A stretch of 57,557 nt of DNA from Candidatus Villigracilis saccharophilus (lineage in GTDB: Bacteria; Chloroflexota; Anaerolineae; Anaerolineales; Villigracilaceae). The stretch covers positions 1 to 57,557 of the forward strand of contig JADJNA010000050.1 in assembly GCA_016709305.1 (NCBI GenBank). Direction: 5' to 3'. Made by a program: the position numbers and the translations under genes. Shown piece by piece: positions 20,129 to 28,733 of the stretch (positions are counted from its first letter, which is position 1; each line of letters opens with the position of its first letter). The notes below the pieces were generated by a model, which made no database searches, was not told the origin of the DNA, and saw only the letters and a program-made list of their open reading frames with translations.

Positions 20129-21955
20129 ATGAAAAGATTACGCATATTGAACGCCCTTATCATAACTTTTAGTATGCTGCTCACCAGCGTATCAACGGTT
20201 ATGGCATTTCCTCCCCTGCCTTCTGGTTTTTACGGTACTGTAAAGATTAATGGCGCCAATATACCCGTAGGTACGATCGTCTCGGCCAGGATCAATGGTG
20301 TTGAATACGCTTCGGGGGCTGCCTTTGTGAATGGAGCAGACACTGTGTATTTTTTTGATGTGCCTGGTGATGACTCTTCGACACCCGCTGTGAAAGAGGG
20401 CGGTATTCAAGGGGAAGTTGTGGCCTTTCATATAGGCGGTGCGCTGGCCGGCCAGACGGCCACATGGAATAGTGGTACCAATGTCAATTTGAATTTATCT
20501 GTGATCACACCCATCTGTTATGCATTGACTCTCGGCCATACCGGTCAGGGCAGCGATCCTGTCGCGGCTCCCGTTAACTCGAGCGGCTGTGCCGCCGGTC
20601 AATACATTGCCGGCGCTTCCGTCAGTTTGAGCGGGGCAATACCAACTTCCGGCTGGCAGATCGGCAGCTGGGTTGGTACCAATAATAATGCCAGCAATGC
20701 CGGCAGTAACATGGTCACCATGCCGGCGAGTGCCAGTACGGCCAGTGTCAACTATGTGGTCAGCCCAAAACTCACACCCACAGTCATAGCGAGCGGTGGC
20801 CCATTCACTTATGATGGCGTCCCACATGCGGCAACTGTAACCGGCTCGGTGGCTGGTACGGTTAGCAATGTCAAATATAACGGCTCAGCAACTGTGCCGG
20901 TCCATGCTGGTACTTATGCGGTAACAGCCAACTTCGTGCCGGTTGACGCGGTGTCTTATAACAGCCTGATCGATGCCGCCGCCGGCTCGATCATAATCAA
21001 TAAGGCCACACCGACCTTGTCAGTGACGAACTCTCCCGTCACGTTTAATGCCTCTCCACAGGCGGCTGTTGTAATTGGGTCAGTGGCAGGCACGGTCAGC
21101 AATATTCTAACAGGCGGTTCGGCAGCGCAAACCGGTGTCGGCACGTATGCGGTCACGGCGGACTTTGCGCCGAACGATGCGGTCAATTACAAAAGCCTGA
21201 CCGGCGCACCGGCCGGAAACTTTGTTATCAATTCCGGTTCTGGCGGTTTTGGACTTGGTGGCGATACAACAGGTGTCTTCAGACCGAGCAACGGAGTGAT
21301 ATTCCTCAAGAACGCGAATACAAGCGGATTTGCAGATATCGCGCTCAATTATGGCCTGGGCGGAGACTATCCAGTCACAGGCGATTGGAATGGTGACGGA
21401 ACCGATACGATCGGTGTTTATCGAAACGGCGTCTTCTACCTGCGCAATTCGAATACGATCGGCTACGCGGATATTGTGTTTGCTTTCGGTCAGCCAGGTG
21501 ATCAGCCCATTGCCGGCGACTGGGATGGTGATGGTACTGACACCATCGGTGTTTACCGTAGTTCAGCGATCACCTTTATGTTGCGCAATAGCAACTCTGC
21601 GGGCGCATTTGACACCAGCTTTTTGCTGGGATTACCAGGGGATGTTGGAATTGCCGGCGATTGGGATGGCGATGGCCTGGACACGACCGGGGTCTTCAGA
21701 CCGAGCAACGGAGTGATATTCCTCAAAAACGCAAATACAAGCGGATTTGCGGAAGTAGCGCTCAATTATGGGCTGGCGGGCGATCAGCCGGTGACTGGTG
21801 ATTGGGATAATGACGGGATAGATACGATCGGGGTCTATCGAAATGGCCAATTTTATCTGCGAAACAGCAACACGATCGGGTTTGCCAATTTAGTATTCGC
21901 ATTGGGAAATCCAGGTGATATGCCGATTATAGGGAATTGGGATGGAGCCCCGTAA
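20129..21955 (+). CDS. secreted FYG-domain protein with MBG domains and five-blade repeat C-terminus
   Basis: A 608-residue exported protein. A signal peptide (to about residue 26, STVMAF) is followed by the shared domain (residues ~28-126: LPSGFYGTVKINGANIPVGT, DVPGDD, GGIQGEVVAFHIGGALAG, NVNLNLS). Residues ~130-215 resemble a Listeria-type GW/'InlB B-repeat'-like segment (CYALTLGHTGQGSDP). Two MBG-like domains follow (YDGVPHAATVTGSVAGTVSN; FNASPQAAVVIGSVAGTVSN). From ~372 on there are five ~46-residue units with GDWDGDGTDTIGVYRN, a D-x-D-x-D-G-type calcium loop, as in FG-GAP/VCBS-like propellers. It lacks the C-terminal anchor of its neighbour, so it is released or bound by contacts. GGAAGGAG precedes the ATG. 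Confidence 0.85.
   Translation: MKRLRILNALIITFSMLLTSVSTVMAFPPLPSGFYGTVKINGANIPVGTIVSARINGVEYASGAAFVNGADTVYFFDVPGDDSSTPAVKEGGIQGEVVAFHIGGALAGQTATWNSGTNVNLNLSVITPICYALTLGHTGQGSDPVAAPVNSSGCAAGQYIAGASVSLSGAIPTSGWQIGSWVGTNNNASNAGSNMVTMPASASTASVNYVVSPKLTPTVIASGGPFTYDGVPHAATVTGSVAGTVSNVKYNGSATVPVHAGTYAVTANFVPVDAVSYNSLIDAAAGSIIINKATPTLSVTNSPVTFNASPQAAVVIGSVAGTVSNILTGGSAAQTGVGTYAVTADFAPNDAVNYKSLTGAPAGNFVINSGSGGFGLGGDTTGVFRPSNGVIFLKNANTSGFADIALNYGLGGDYPVTGDWNGDGTDTIGVYRNGVFYLRNSNTIGYADIVFAFGQPGDQPIAGDWDGDGTDTIGVYRSSAITFMLRNSNSAGAFDTSFLLGLPGDVGIAGDWDGDGLDTTGVFRPSNGVIFLKNANTSGFAEVALNYGLAGDQPVTGDWDNDGIDTIGVYRNGQFYLRNSNTIGFANLVFALGNPGDMPIIGNWDGAP
21275..21780 (+). repeat. near-identical coding repeat spaced 417 bp
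   Basis: The blocks starting at 21275 and 21692 (GTCTTCAGACCGAGCAACGG and on) stay nearly identical for about 85 bases. The 417-base spacing is 139 codons, equal to three propeller units, so units were copied as a group of three rather than singly. Confidence 0.85.
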
Positions 21956-22011
21956 TACGAAGGTTGCCCATACCTGATTTGTATTACAGTTCAATCGGAA
22001 AATAAAATAGT

Positions 22012-22065
22012 AGGTTGTTAGCATACCCAAAGTGGTTTGGATATGCTAACAACCTCTGATTATTT
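22012..22065 (+). terminator. terminator of the surface-protein cluster
   Basis: AGGTTGTTAGCATA pairs perfectly over 14 bases with TATGCTAACAACCT around a 16-base loop, 57 bases after the last surface gene, and is followed by CTGATTATTT. The oxidoreductase on the other strand ends 17 bases later, so the hairpin can serve both. Confidence 0.8.
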
Positions 22066-22081
22066 AAATATATTCCAAACC

Positions 22082-23248
22082 TTATTTCCAGATACTGCCG
22101 TACTCGTTTTCACCTTTGAGGTGTTGGCCGCGTTCAAAGCGCATGGGATCGAAACCTGAGATGTCAACGGTCTTCGCGCTTCCATCCAGGATCAATTCGC
22201 TCATGCACAGGCCGACAGCGGGGGAGAGTTTGAAGCCTGTGCCGCTGAAGCCTGTTGCGAGGAAATATCCCTGCGGACCTGCCGCGCCGATAATGGCGCG
22301 CTGATCGGGAGTCAGGCTATCACGCCCGACATGCGAGGAATGCAGTGAGCCTTGTTCCATCTCAGGGACGCGTTTGCAAATGCGGTCGATCGCGCGCTCG
22401 ACAAAATCTTTGGCGACGTAGCCCAGATCTTTTTCCGCGGGTTCATCGAGACGGCTGTCATCTTCAAGAGCAACCAGAGTGAGATTGCCAGAATCAGGAC
22501 GGAAGTACATGTTGAGCGAATTATCAATGACGGTGAGATGATCTGCGATCTGAGCAGGCCGTCGGATGTGGACCACATCATGTGTCCATGTCCCAAGCGG
22601 AATGCTGACCCCGAATAGTTCGCTCACTTTACCAGCCCACGCGCCTGCCGCGTTGATAATGATCGGCGCGGAAAAACTTCCGCGGGATGTTTGCAAGCCA
22701 GTTACTTTTCCGCCCGCTGATTGTGAGCCGCTAACTTCGCAATCCTGTACATAAATCGCGCCATGATCCTTTGCCGCTGCTAATAATGAATTGGCGGTCA
22801 GCATCGGGTCGGCGTACCCTGATTCAGGTTCGTAGGCCGCGAACGCAATGTCATCCGTTTTGAAATGGGGCGCGAGTTTTTTTACATCCCCGCCGCTGAT
22901 AACACTGGCAGGGATGCCGATCTTCTGATGCATTTCAACATTTTTGCGCAACTGAACTTCATGATCGGCTGTCTCAATATGCAAGAATCCCGTTCGGCGG
23001 AATCCGCACTCGCCGCCCACACGCTCGCTCCAATCCCGAAAGTATTGAAAACTTTCCCACGCCAGTCGCGATTCCACTTCGAGATCGTAGTGCATCCGCA
23101 CAAGACCGCTGGATTTGCCTGTCGCTCCATAGCCGATCTCCTTGCGTTCCAGAATGACGGGTTTTAAGCCGCGTTCCGCCAGATGGAATGCAGTGCTAAT
23201 ACCGATCACGCCCGCGCCGATCACGATCGCATCAAAATTTTTTGTCAT
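22082..23248 (-). CDS. FAD-dependent amino acid oxidase/dehydrogenase (DAO family)
   Basis: A 388-residue flavoprotein of the D-amino acid oxidase / sarcosine oxidase / glycine oxidase group. The FAD-binding Rossmann motif is near the start (VIGAGVIGISTAFHLAERG), followed by GYGATGKSSGLVR (FAD contact), IIINAAGAWAGKVSEL and, near the end, GYFLATGFSGTGFKLSPAVG, the C-terminal FAD-binding signature. It should oxidise a secondary amine or amino acid; which one cannot be read. I chose the ATG at 23248 because AAGGAAC lies just upstream and the Rossmann fold starts at residue 6; the in-frame start 24 codons earlier adds no domain. Confidence 0.88.
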   Translation of the reverse strand: MTKNFDAIVIGAGVIGISTAFHLAERGLKPVILERKEIGYGATGKSSGLVRMHYDLEVESRLAWESFQYFRDWSERVGGECGFRRTGFLHIETADHEVQLRKNVEMHQKIGIPASVISGGDVKKLAPHFKTDDIAFAAYEPESGYADPMLTANSLLAAAKDHGAIYVQDCEVSGSQSAGGKVTGLQTSRGSFSAPIIINAAGAWAGKVSELFGVSIPLGTWTHDVVHIRRPAQIADHLTVIDNSLNMYFRPDSGNLTLVALEDDSRLDEPAEKDLGYVAKDFVERAIDRICKRVPEMEQGSLHSSHVGRDSLTPDQRAIIGAAGPQGYFLATGFSGTGFKLSPAVGLCMSELILDGSAKTVDISGFDPMRFERGQHLKGENEYGSIWK

Positions 23249-23452
23249 GGTTGTTCCTTCGATTTTGTGAAATTCGCTCATTCGCAAAATTCGCGTTAAA
23301 GATTTTGGGCAGTATACCATTGGGAATGTTTACATAAAAATCATTATGTTTTTCTGATTACACTTGCGCTGGCGCTCGGTGCAAGTGCGCGATCCGTTTG
23401 TCGTGAAGACGCTCCTTTTTTTTGGCCAAGAAAAAGAGCGCCTCGCAGCGGC

Positions 23453-24091
23453 ATGGTTATATTGCGATATACTACCTCAACGCCAAAATCAAAGATCGGA
23501 TTCTTCGGCGGTACTTTCGACCCGCCCCACATTGGGCATCTCATTCTTGCAAGTGAAGCCGCTCACCAATTTGGATTAACGCGCCTGCTTTGGGTGCTTA
23601 ATCCTGATCCACCGCATAAACAGGAAATGGAGATTACTCCACTTGAACATCGCCTTCAGATGTTAAAGCGTGCGATTTCTGATAACCCCACCTTTGAGCT
23701 TTCAAGACTTGAGATAGACCGCCCCGGCCCGCACTTCACCATTAATACAATACGATATCTGATTCAACACGAACCAGATGCAGAGCTATTTCTTTTAATT
23801 GGCGGAGACTCTCTTCGCGATCTGCCGACCTGGCGGTTCCCCTCTGAAATTGTCGCGGCAGTTTCAAAAATTAGCGTGATGCGCCGCCCCGGTGACTCCT
23901 TCGACATGGCCGCGCTCGAATCCCGGATCCCCGGGATAACGGATAAGGTCAGTTTTATCGATGCGCTCTTATTGAATCTGTCTTCGCGTGAAATTCGACG
24001 CCGTGTCGCCGCTGGGGATGAGTATCGTTATTATGTCCATCCATCTGTGTATGAATACATCCTGGCAAATCGTCTTTATCGTGAAAAATAA
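23453..24091 (+). CDS. nadD: nicotinate-nucleotide adenylyltransferase NadD
   Basis: A 212-residue enzyme of NAD synthesis that joins nicotinate mononucleotide to AMP from ATP. The nucleotidyl-transferase motif GFFGGTFDPPHIGHLILA contains the H-x-G-H signature; the C-terminal motif is LSSREIRRRV, the I-S-S-T-x-x-R equivalent. The middle has LFLLIGGDSLRDLPTW, typical of NadD. The first 15 residues (MVILRYTTSTPKSK) are longer than usual and no Shine-Dalgarno is seen, so the true start could be slightly downstream at a non-ATG codon. It overlaps the next gene at TAATG, so the two are translationally coupled. Confidence 0.92.
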   Translation: MVILRYTTSTPKSKIGFFGGTFDPPHIGHLILASEAAHQFGLTRLLWVLNPDPPHKQEMEITPLEHRLQMLKRAISDNPTFELSRLEIDRPGPHFTINTIRYLIQHEPDAELFLLIGGDSLRDLPTWRFPSEIVAAVSKISVMRRPGDSFDMAALESRIPGITDKVSFIDALLLNLSSREIRRRVAAGDEYRYYVHPSVYEYILANRLYREK

Positions 24092-25233
24092 TGTCATTAA
24101 TTCTTGATTCGCTTTTTTCATCGGTGGCCCTCAGCCATTTTATCGTGGATACATTTAATGCCAGCCGCCCGGTCCTGTTGACCTATCTTGGACTGAGTGA
24201 ATCGCAGATCGCTTTGTTCTCCACGATCTATATCTGGACCTCTGCGCTGACCCAGCCATTCTTCGGCTGGATCTCTGACCGTACCGGTCCGCGTTGGCTT
24301 GCCGCTGGCGGTGTGCTGTGGATGGCCGTTTTCTACACTGCGGCTTTGCTCATTCCAGGGAATGCCGGGCTTGCGTGCCTGATCATCGCGGCATTGGGTT
24401 CCTCGGCATTTCACCCTGTTGGTGCGGTGCAAGCCACCTTGCGCGGACGTGACCTCCTAAAGGGACGCGAGACAACCTCGACATCGATCTTTTTTACCGC
24501 GGGTCAGCTCGGTCATTTTATCGGGCCGATCATTACCGGGCTTCTTCTTACCAGATACAAATTACCGGGTCTATTCATCATCCCGCTTGTTTCCATACCG
24601 ATCGCTTTTTCAGTGATGTATCAATTACGGGCCAATCATCCGCACCCCAAATCACTGCAAGGAAATAGATCCAACCGCCTGCAGGCCGGGATCTTGTTCA
24701 TTGTTGTGCTGGCATTGGTGGCAACTTTACAATCCTGGGCACAGGCCAGTATGGTGAACCTCATCCCCAAGTACATCAAAGACCTTGGGCAGGGCGCAAC
24801 GATCTATGGAAGTATGGCGGGTTTGTTCATGGGCGGTTCCGCGCTGGGAAATATCCTCGGCGGATATTTTGGAGACCGATATCCAAAGCGTTATGTTGCC
24901 TCCGCAGTATTATTCCTGGCTGCCATCCCGATCTATATTGCCAGTTTGATCGGATGGTCGTGGTGGTTATTTGTCCTCATTCCCATGGCTGGAGCCTTTA
25001 CCGGCGCGGTGCACAGCATTATGGTGGTTCTTTCCCAGCGCATCATTCCCGGTGGAATGGCGCTTGCCTCCGGGCTTGCGCTTGGCTTCATCTTTTCATC
25101 AGGCGCGCTGGGATTGTTGTTCAGCGGTCATCTGACTGAAGTATACGGTTTCCCCTTAGTGTTAACCATGACGACGGGCATGGTGTTGCTTGCGTCACCG
25201 CTGGCTTTGTTATTGAAAGAGCCCGCCAAATGA
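24091..25233 (+). CDS. major facilitator superfamily transporter (fosmidomycin-resistance-like)
   Basis: A 380-residue membrane protein with about 12 helices. The loop-2 motif of MFS carriers is visible as GWISDRTGPRWLAAGG, with a second-half copy GGYFGDRYPKRYVA. The N-terminal helix and the segment GSSAFHPVGAVQA (with S-x-x-F-H-P) resemble Fsr-type drug and sugar efflux proteins. It overlaps nadD by one base (TAATG). Its 3' end is 7 bases from the end of the convergent SGNH gene, with no terminator between them. The cargo is unknown. Confidence 0.88.
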   Translation: MSLILDSLFSSVALSHFIVDTFNASRPVLLTYLGLSESQIALFSTIYIWTSALTQPFFGWISDRTGPRWLAAGGVLWMAVFYTAALLIPGNAGLACLIIAALGSSAFHPVGAVQATLRGRDLLKGRETTSTSIFFTAGQLGHFIGPIITGLLLTRYKLPGLFIIPLVSIPIAFSVMYQLRANHPHPKSLQGNRSNRLQAGILFIVVLALVATLQSWAQASMVNLIPKYIKDLGQGATIYGSMAGLFMGGSALGNILGGYFGDRYPKRYVASAVLFLAAIPIYIASLIGWSWWLFVLIPMAGAFTGAVHSIMVVLSQRIIPGGMALASGLALGFIFSSGALGLLFSGHLTEVYGFPLVLTMTTGMVLLASPLALLLKEPAK

Positions 25234-25240
25234 GAATGGA

Positions 25241-26281
25241 CTACTTGATCATATTCTTTAATTCATCTGATAATAATTGAGTAAATACCGCCTGCCCCCG
25301 TTCGTTCAAGTGGATCGAATCCCTGAATAGATCGTGAGTCAGGCGCGGATCTGAACCATGGTCGAGGTATTGCACTTTTTTATTCGCCAGATAATCGCCA
25401 AGGGAATTAATATAACCTTTAAACTCGGGGGAGTTTGTGATTCTTGAGTCAGCCGATTCTACTTTGATGCGTACAAAGATCATTTGGATGTTGTTTTCTG
25501 CCGCGATCTCGATCATCATTGGAAGATAAGACCGCGCCAGCTGGGAGTCGAAGTCCAGTTGATCGGGTGTATATAGATAGGATTCAGCCGCGGCAACCGC
25601 GTCCACCAGCGCGTTGGGTTCAAGATCTGCCCCGCTGAAGATATCCCCCATGGCGTAGTCTGTGCAATTGCGGTCACAGCCGGCGAGTTGGGGCGCAAAA
25701 TAACGGATGCTTGAATCGATACTGCCGCGGATACCTGCGCGTGCGATATACAGGGGAAAATAGCGCTCGGCCACGATTTCAAGCGGATTCATCAAATTGA
25801 CAAAAGAATATTGAATGAGTTCAGGTTCGCGGCGCGCGGCGTATTCATCCACCAGGTCAAAATAACTGCCATGGACACGGTAGCCGGGCGCGGTCAACAT
25901 GCTATCTCGAAAGAGGATCAATAAGTATTTTGGCTTATACGGCGATTCAGCGATATTATTTTTTAGGATCAGGTACCACAATGCCGAGGCAGAGCCGGGA
26001 ATGCCAATGCTGTATACAGATTTATCTGTTAGCTGAGCCAGCAGATCCGCATCCACGCCGTTGACCAGGGTGGAATCTCCCATCAGGACGATCTCCGGTT
26101 CCTGCTCCACCAGAATGTCAATGTAATTCTGGCGCATTTGTTTATCCAATGATGGCCCCGCTTCGCGCGGGAATTCCATGCCGCTGCTGCGTGGGATCAT
26201 GATCGAGCTGGCGGCCAGAATGATGGATAGGATCAGGCTGAATTTAAGGAAGAAGCGCATATTCATCCTAGAATTGAACAT
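25241..26281 (-). CDS. SGNH-hydrolase-like envelope protein paired with an MBOAT acyltransferase
   Basis: A 346-residue protein with one N-terminal membrane helix or signal anchor (FFLKFSLILSIILAASSIM) and an outside domain. The SGNH-type catalytic serine is in VLMGDSTLVNG (S70) and the Asp/His pair in RDSIHLNERG (D321, H324), the pattern of AlgJ/AlgX/DltD-like proteins that work with MBOAT proteins to place acyl groups on glycans. Its start overlaps the MBOAT stop by 14 bases (ATGTTCAATTCTAGG), so it is translationally coupled; MNMRFF five codons later is an alternative start. I infer an O-acyl transfer or editing role in the envelope. The glycan is unknown. Confidence 0.8.
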   Translation of the reverse strand: MFNSRMNMRFFLKFSLILSIILAASSIMIPRSSGMEFPREAGPSLDKQMRQNYIDILVEQEPEIVLMGDSTLVNGVDADLLAQLTDKSVYSIGIPGSASALWYLILKNNIAESPYKPKYLLILFRDSMLTAPGYRVHGSYFDLVDEYAARREPELIQYSFVNLMNPLEIVAERYFPLYIARAGIRGSIDSSIRYFAPQLAGCDRNCTDYAMGDIFSGADLEPNALVDAVAAAESYLYTPDQLDFDSQLARSYLPMMIEIAAENNIQMIFVRIKVESADSRITNSPEFKGYINSLGDYLANKKVQYLDHGSDPRLTHDLFRDSIHLNERGQAVFTQLLSDELKNMIK

Positions 26282-27672
26282 AAATAAAATCTGACGAGGC
26301 GGAATTGATGTAGATCACGATCAAGGCGACGGCAATGGCGTAAAAAGCGGCCTGCCCCCAGCTGTCTTTTGAGTACCGATCCAGCAGGCTCTTGATGATC
26401 AAGGGCAGCGAATAAGCCAGGGTCATGGTCAGCGCGATCAAACCCAATACCAGATCGTTTTGTGAATTGATGAATGGAGTATTGAACAAAGCATTACCCA
26501 GCCAGTGGATGTTAGGCGCGCGGAATATTGCCCACCCAAAAACAATGAAAGTAAACATGACCAGCCACGCAAGAGCGGATTTGATCTTCGAGGTTGGTTT
26601 CCAATCACCACGGATGCCGATCCACTGATACGCTGCGATCAGCACACCATAATACAAGCCCCACAAAATATAGGTCCAGCCAGCGCCATGCCACAGACCG
26701 CTGATGAACATAGTTGCCAGCGGTGGGATGGATATGCTCAGGCTGTCGTTAAGTTTGATGCGGCTTTGCATGAGCGCGCGGCGGATGGGGAAGAAGATGT
26801 AATCCCGAAGCCAGTTGGACAGGGTGATGTGCCAGCGGTTCCAGAAATCGGTCGGGGGTCAGCGAGGTATAGGGCAAATTGAAATTCTCGGAAGTCTTAA
26901 ATCCCAGTAATAGGGCAATCCCACGCGACAGATCGGTGTATGCCGAAAAGTCCGCCAGGATCTGCAGGCTAAAGCCAAGCGCGCCGCACATGAGCAAAAA
27001 ACCTGTTGGTTCGCTAAATCCGAAGATGCGATCCACGATCACTTTGATGCTGTTCGCGATCACGAGTTTTTTGAAAAATCCCATCACCAGCAAAGGCCAT
27101 GCTTCATAAAGATACTCCGCCGTCCAAATGCGCGCTGATTCGATCTGGGGTAATAGTTTTTGCGGTCTTTCGATGGGACCCGCGATGATCTGCGGGAAGA
27201 AGGCAACATACAGCGCGAAATCAACCAGGGAGTGCGTGGGTTGCAGCGTGCCGCGCGAAACATCGATCATATACCCCAGCTTCTTCAGGGTGAAAAATGA
27301 AAGCCCGGCCGGCAGCAGGATCGCCAGTAGAAAAGCGTCTGCATGAATCCCGATGTCTTCCAGGGCGTTATTCACACTGCCGCTGAAAAAAGAAAAGTAT
27401 TTAAAAAAAGCGAGCACCCCTATATTTACGATCAGGCTCATCCCCATAAATTGTTTTTTGCGCATGGGGTTTGATCTCATCCCGCGCGCAAGCAAAAAAT
27501 CCGCGAGGATGGAAGCGCCGAGCAGAAGCGCGTACCAGGCCTGCATCCAGGCATAAAAAACAAAACTTGCCGCCAGCAGAATCAAATTCTGCCAGCGGCG
27601 CTCATGGATCACCCAATACAGAATAAAAAGGATCAGGTAGAAAAGCAGAAAGTCGTAACTCGTGAAGGACAT
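26268..27672 (-). CDS. MBOAT family membrane O-acyltransferase (AlgI-like), one frameshift
   Basis: Together the two frames give about 467 residues with roughly ten membrane helices. Motifs: FFPQIIAGPIERPQKLLPQI (family signature), ADFSAYTDLSRGIALLLGF, then after the frame change WHITLSNWLRDYIFFPIRRA and SGLWHGAGWTYILWG, with the catalytic histidine of the W-H-G motif. The break is one extra G in a run of five at 26854-26858 (+ strand); without it the reading is continuous. The protein moves acyl groups from the cytoplasm across the membrane to a glycan outside. It starts one base after the PIG-L gene stop and overlaps the SGNH gene, so the three form one operon. The frameshift may be a sequencing error. 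Confidence 0.88.
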
Positions 27673-27673
27673 C

Positions 27674-28414
27674 CTACTTATCTTCCTCCTCGTTTTTCAG
27701 GATCATGACCCGGTACGCTTCGGCATACTCGAGTTCTTTTTCCTTGCCTTCTTCCATTGCCCATTCGCGGATCCATTTATCCACATCATGCGTGTCGGAT
27801 TGGCTGATATGTTTTTTTAGCGCCTCAATTTTTATATCGAGTGTATCTTTAATGTCCACCCATGTATCGGATTTTTCGCTGCCGTGAATATATAAGCGTT
27901 TGACATCATGCGGTTCATGCCCCGCTTCAAGCAGGTCGGTGAAGATCAGCCTTGTCCCGGCGGAGGGGAAGACCGCGTACACGGCGGCTTCTGCGGCGGC
28001 GCGATGATCAGGATGATTGATATATCCGTTTCCATAGAACCAGCCTGAAGGGTCGCCGCTGACGACAATATCAGGTTTGTGAATGCGGATTAGGCGGGTC
28101 AGATCCTTGCGCAGTGCCAGACTCGCGACGAGTTCCCCGTCTGGATAATGCAGAAAGACGGTCTCGCTGATGCCAAGCACGGCGTTCGCGGCGAGTTGTT
28201 CCGCTTCGCGCAGTTTCGCCAGCACGGGTTTATATTCTGCGCCCTTGGTCACATCATTCGAACCAGAGTCGCCGCTGGTGATCAGCACGGAGATGACCTT
28301 GCATCCCGCCCTGGCCCATTTCGCTAACGTGCCCGCAACAGTAAAATCCTGGTCGTCAGGGTGGGCTTGAATGGACATCGCGATTTTTGGGAGGTATTCT
28401 TTTTCGTTGGACAT
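27674..28414 (-). CDS. PIG-L family zinc-dependent deacetylase
   Basis: A 246-residue LmbE-like enzyme that removes N-acetyl groups from sugars. The zinc site shows as SIQAHPDDQDFTVAGTLAKW (H18, D21) and GYINHPDHRAAAEA (the third ligand). The family substrates are GlcNAc-type lipids or thiols such as mycothiol and bacillithiol precursors. Here it opens an operon with an MBOAT acyltransferase and an SGNH protein, so I favour an envelope glycan deacetylase followed by re-acylation. The start lies 7 bases after a TAAAAT box with no Shine-Dalgarno, so translation is probably leaderless. Confidence 0.88.
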   Translation of the reverse strand: MSNEKEYLPKIAMSIQAHPDDQDFTVAGTLAKWARAGCKVISVLITSGDSGSNDVTKGAEYKPVLAKLREAEQLAANAVLGISETVFLHYPDGELVASLALRKDLTRLIRIHKPDIVVSGDPSGWFYGNGYINHPDHRAAAEAAVYAVFPSAGTRLIFTDLLEAGHEPHDVKRLYIHGSEKSDTWVDIKDTLDIKIEALKKHISQSDTHDVDKWIREWAMEEGKEKELEYAEAYRVMILKNEEEDK

Positions 28415-28421
28415 GGGTGGT

Positions 28422-28427
28422 ATTTTA
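28422..28427 (-). promoter_or_regulatory. -10 box of the PIG-L/MBOAT/SGNH operon
   Basis: TAAAAT on the minus strand is followed by ACCACCC and then the PIG-L ATG. The distance fits transcription starting at the start codon. The -35 is not clear. Confidence 0.45.
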
Positions 28428-28733
28428 CCCGAAGTAATTGCAGGGACGGTCCGCTTAACGAAGGTCTGCCTTCCCGATCAACAGCGAGGAGACGCCCTTG
28501 CAAACAGGAAATTGAATCGTAGTAAAATAGAACGTACATTCTACTGTCCCTGCGCGTCTCCTTAAATCGAGAGAGCCAGGGTCGCCTACCCTGGCTCTCT
28601 TTCACAAAGGAGGAGAAGAGAAATCACCTTACGCCCGTAACTTTATCATGCGTCTTCAAATGCTGCTTGACGCATGCCCTACGCCTTTCAAACGATTACA
28701 CAACGTTTTTTATTAACCTTTTTAAGGAGAACC
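28428..28733 (+). other. gene-free leader with inverted repeats before the ABC exporter operon
   Basis: About 300 bases between divergent operons. GGAGACGC (28488-28495) and GCGTCTCC (28553-28560) can pair over a 57-base interval that also contains an imperfect AGTAAAATAGAA / ACATTCTACT stem. GCAGGGAC near 28441 recurs as its complement GTCCCTGC near 28547. A terminator-like hairpin follows at 28570-28603. I see no coding frame with support. Confidence 0.4.
28570..28603 (+). terminator. terminator or attenuator upstream of the ABC exporter
   Basis: AGAGAGCCAGGGT pairs perfectly with ACCCTGGCTCTCT (13 pairs, loop CGCCT), followed by TTC. No + strand gene ends before it, so it may end a short leader transcript. 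The ABC gene starts 131 bases later with its own AAGGAGA. Confidence 0.65.

Noticed and set aside
23408..23442. Hairpin-like sequence with T and A runs before nadD
   Set aside because: The stem has several mismatches and no gene ends there; I could not assign a role.
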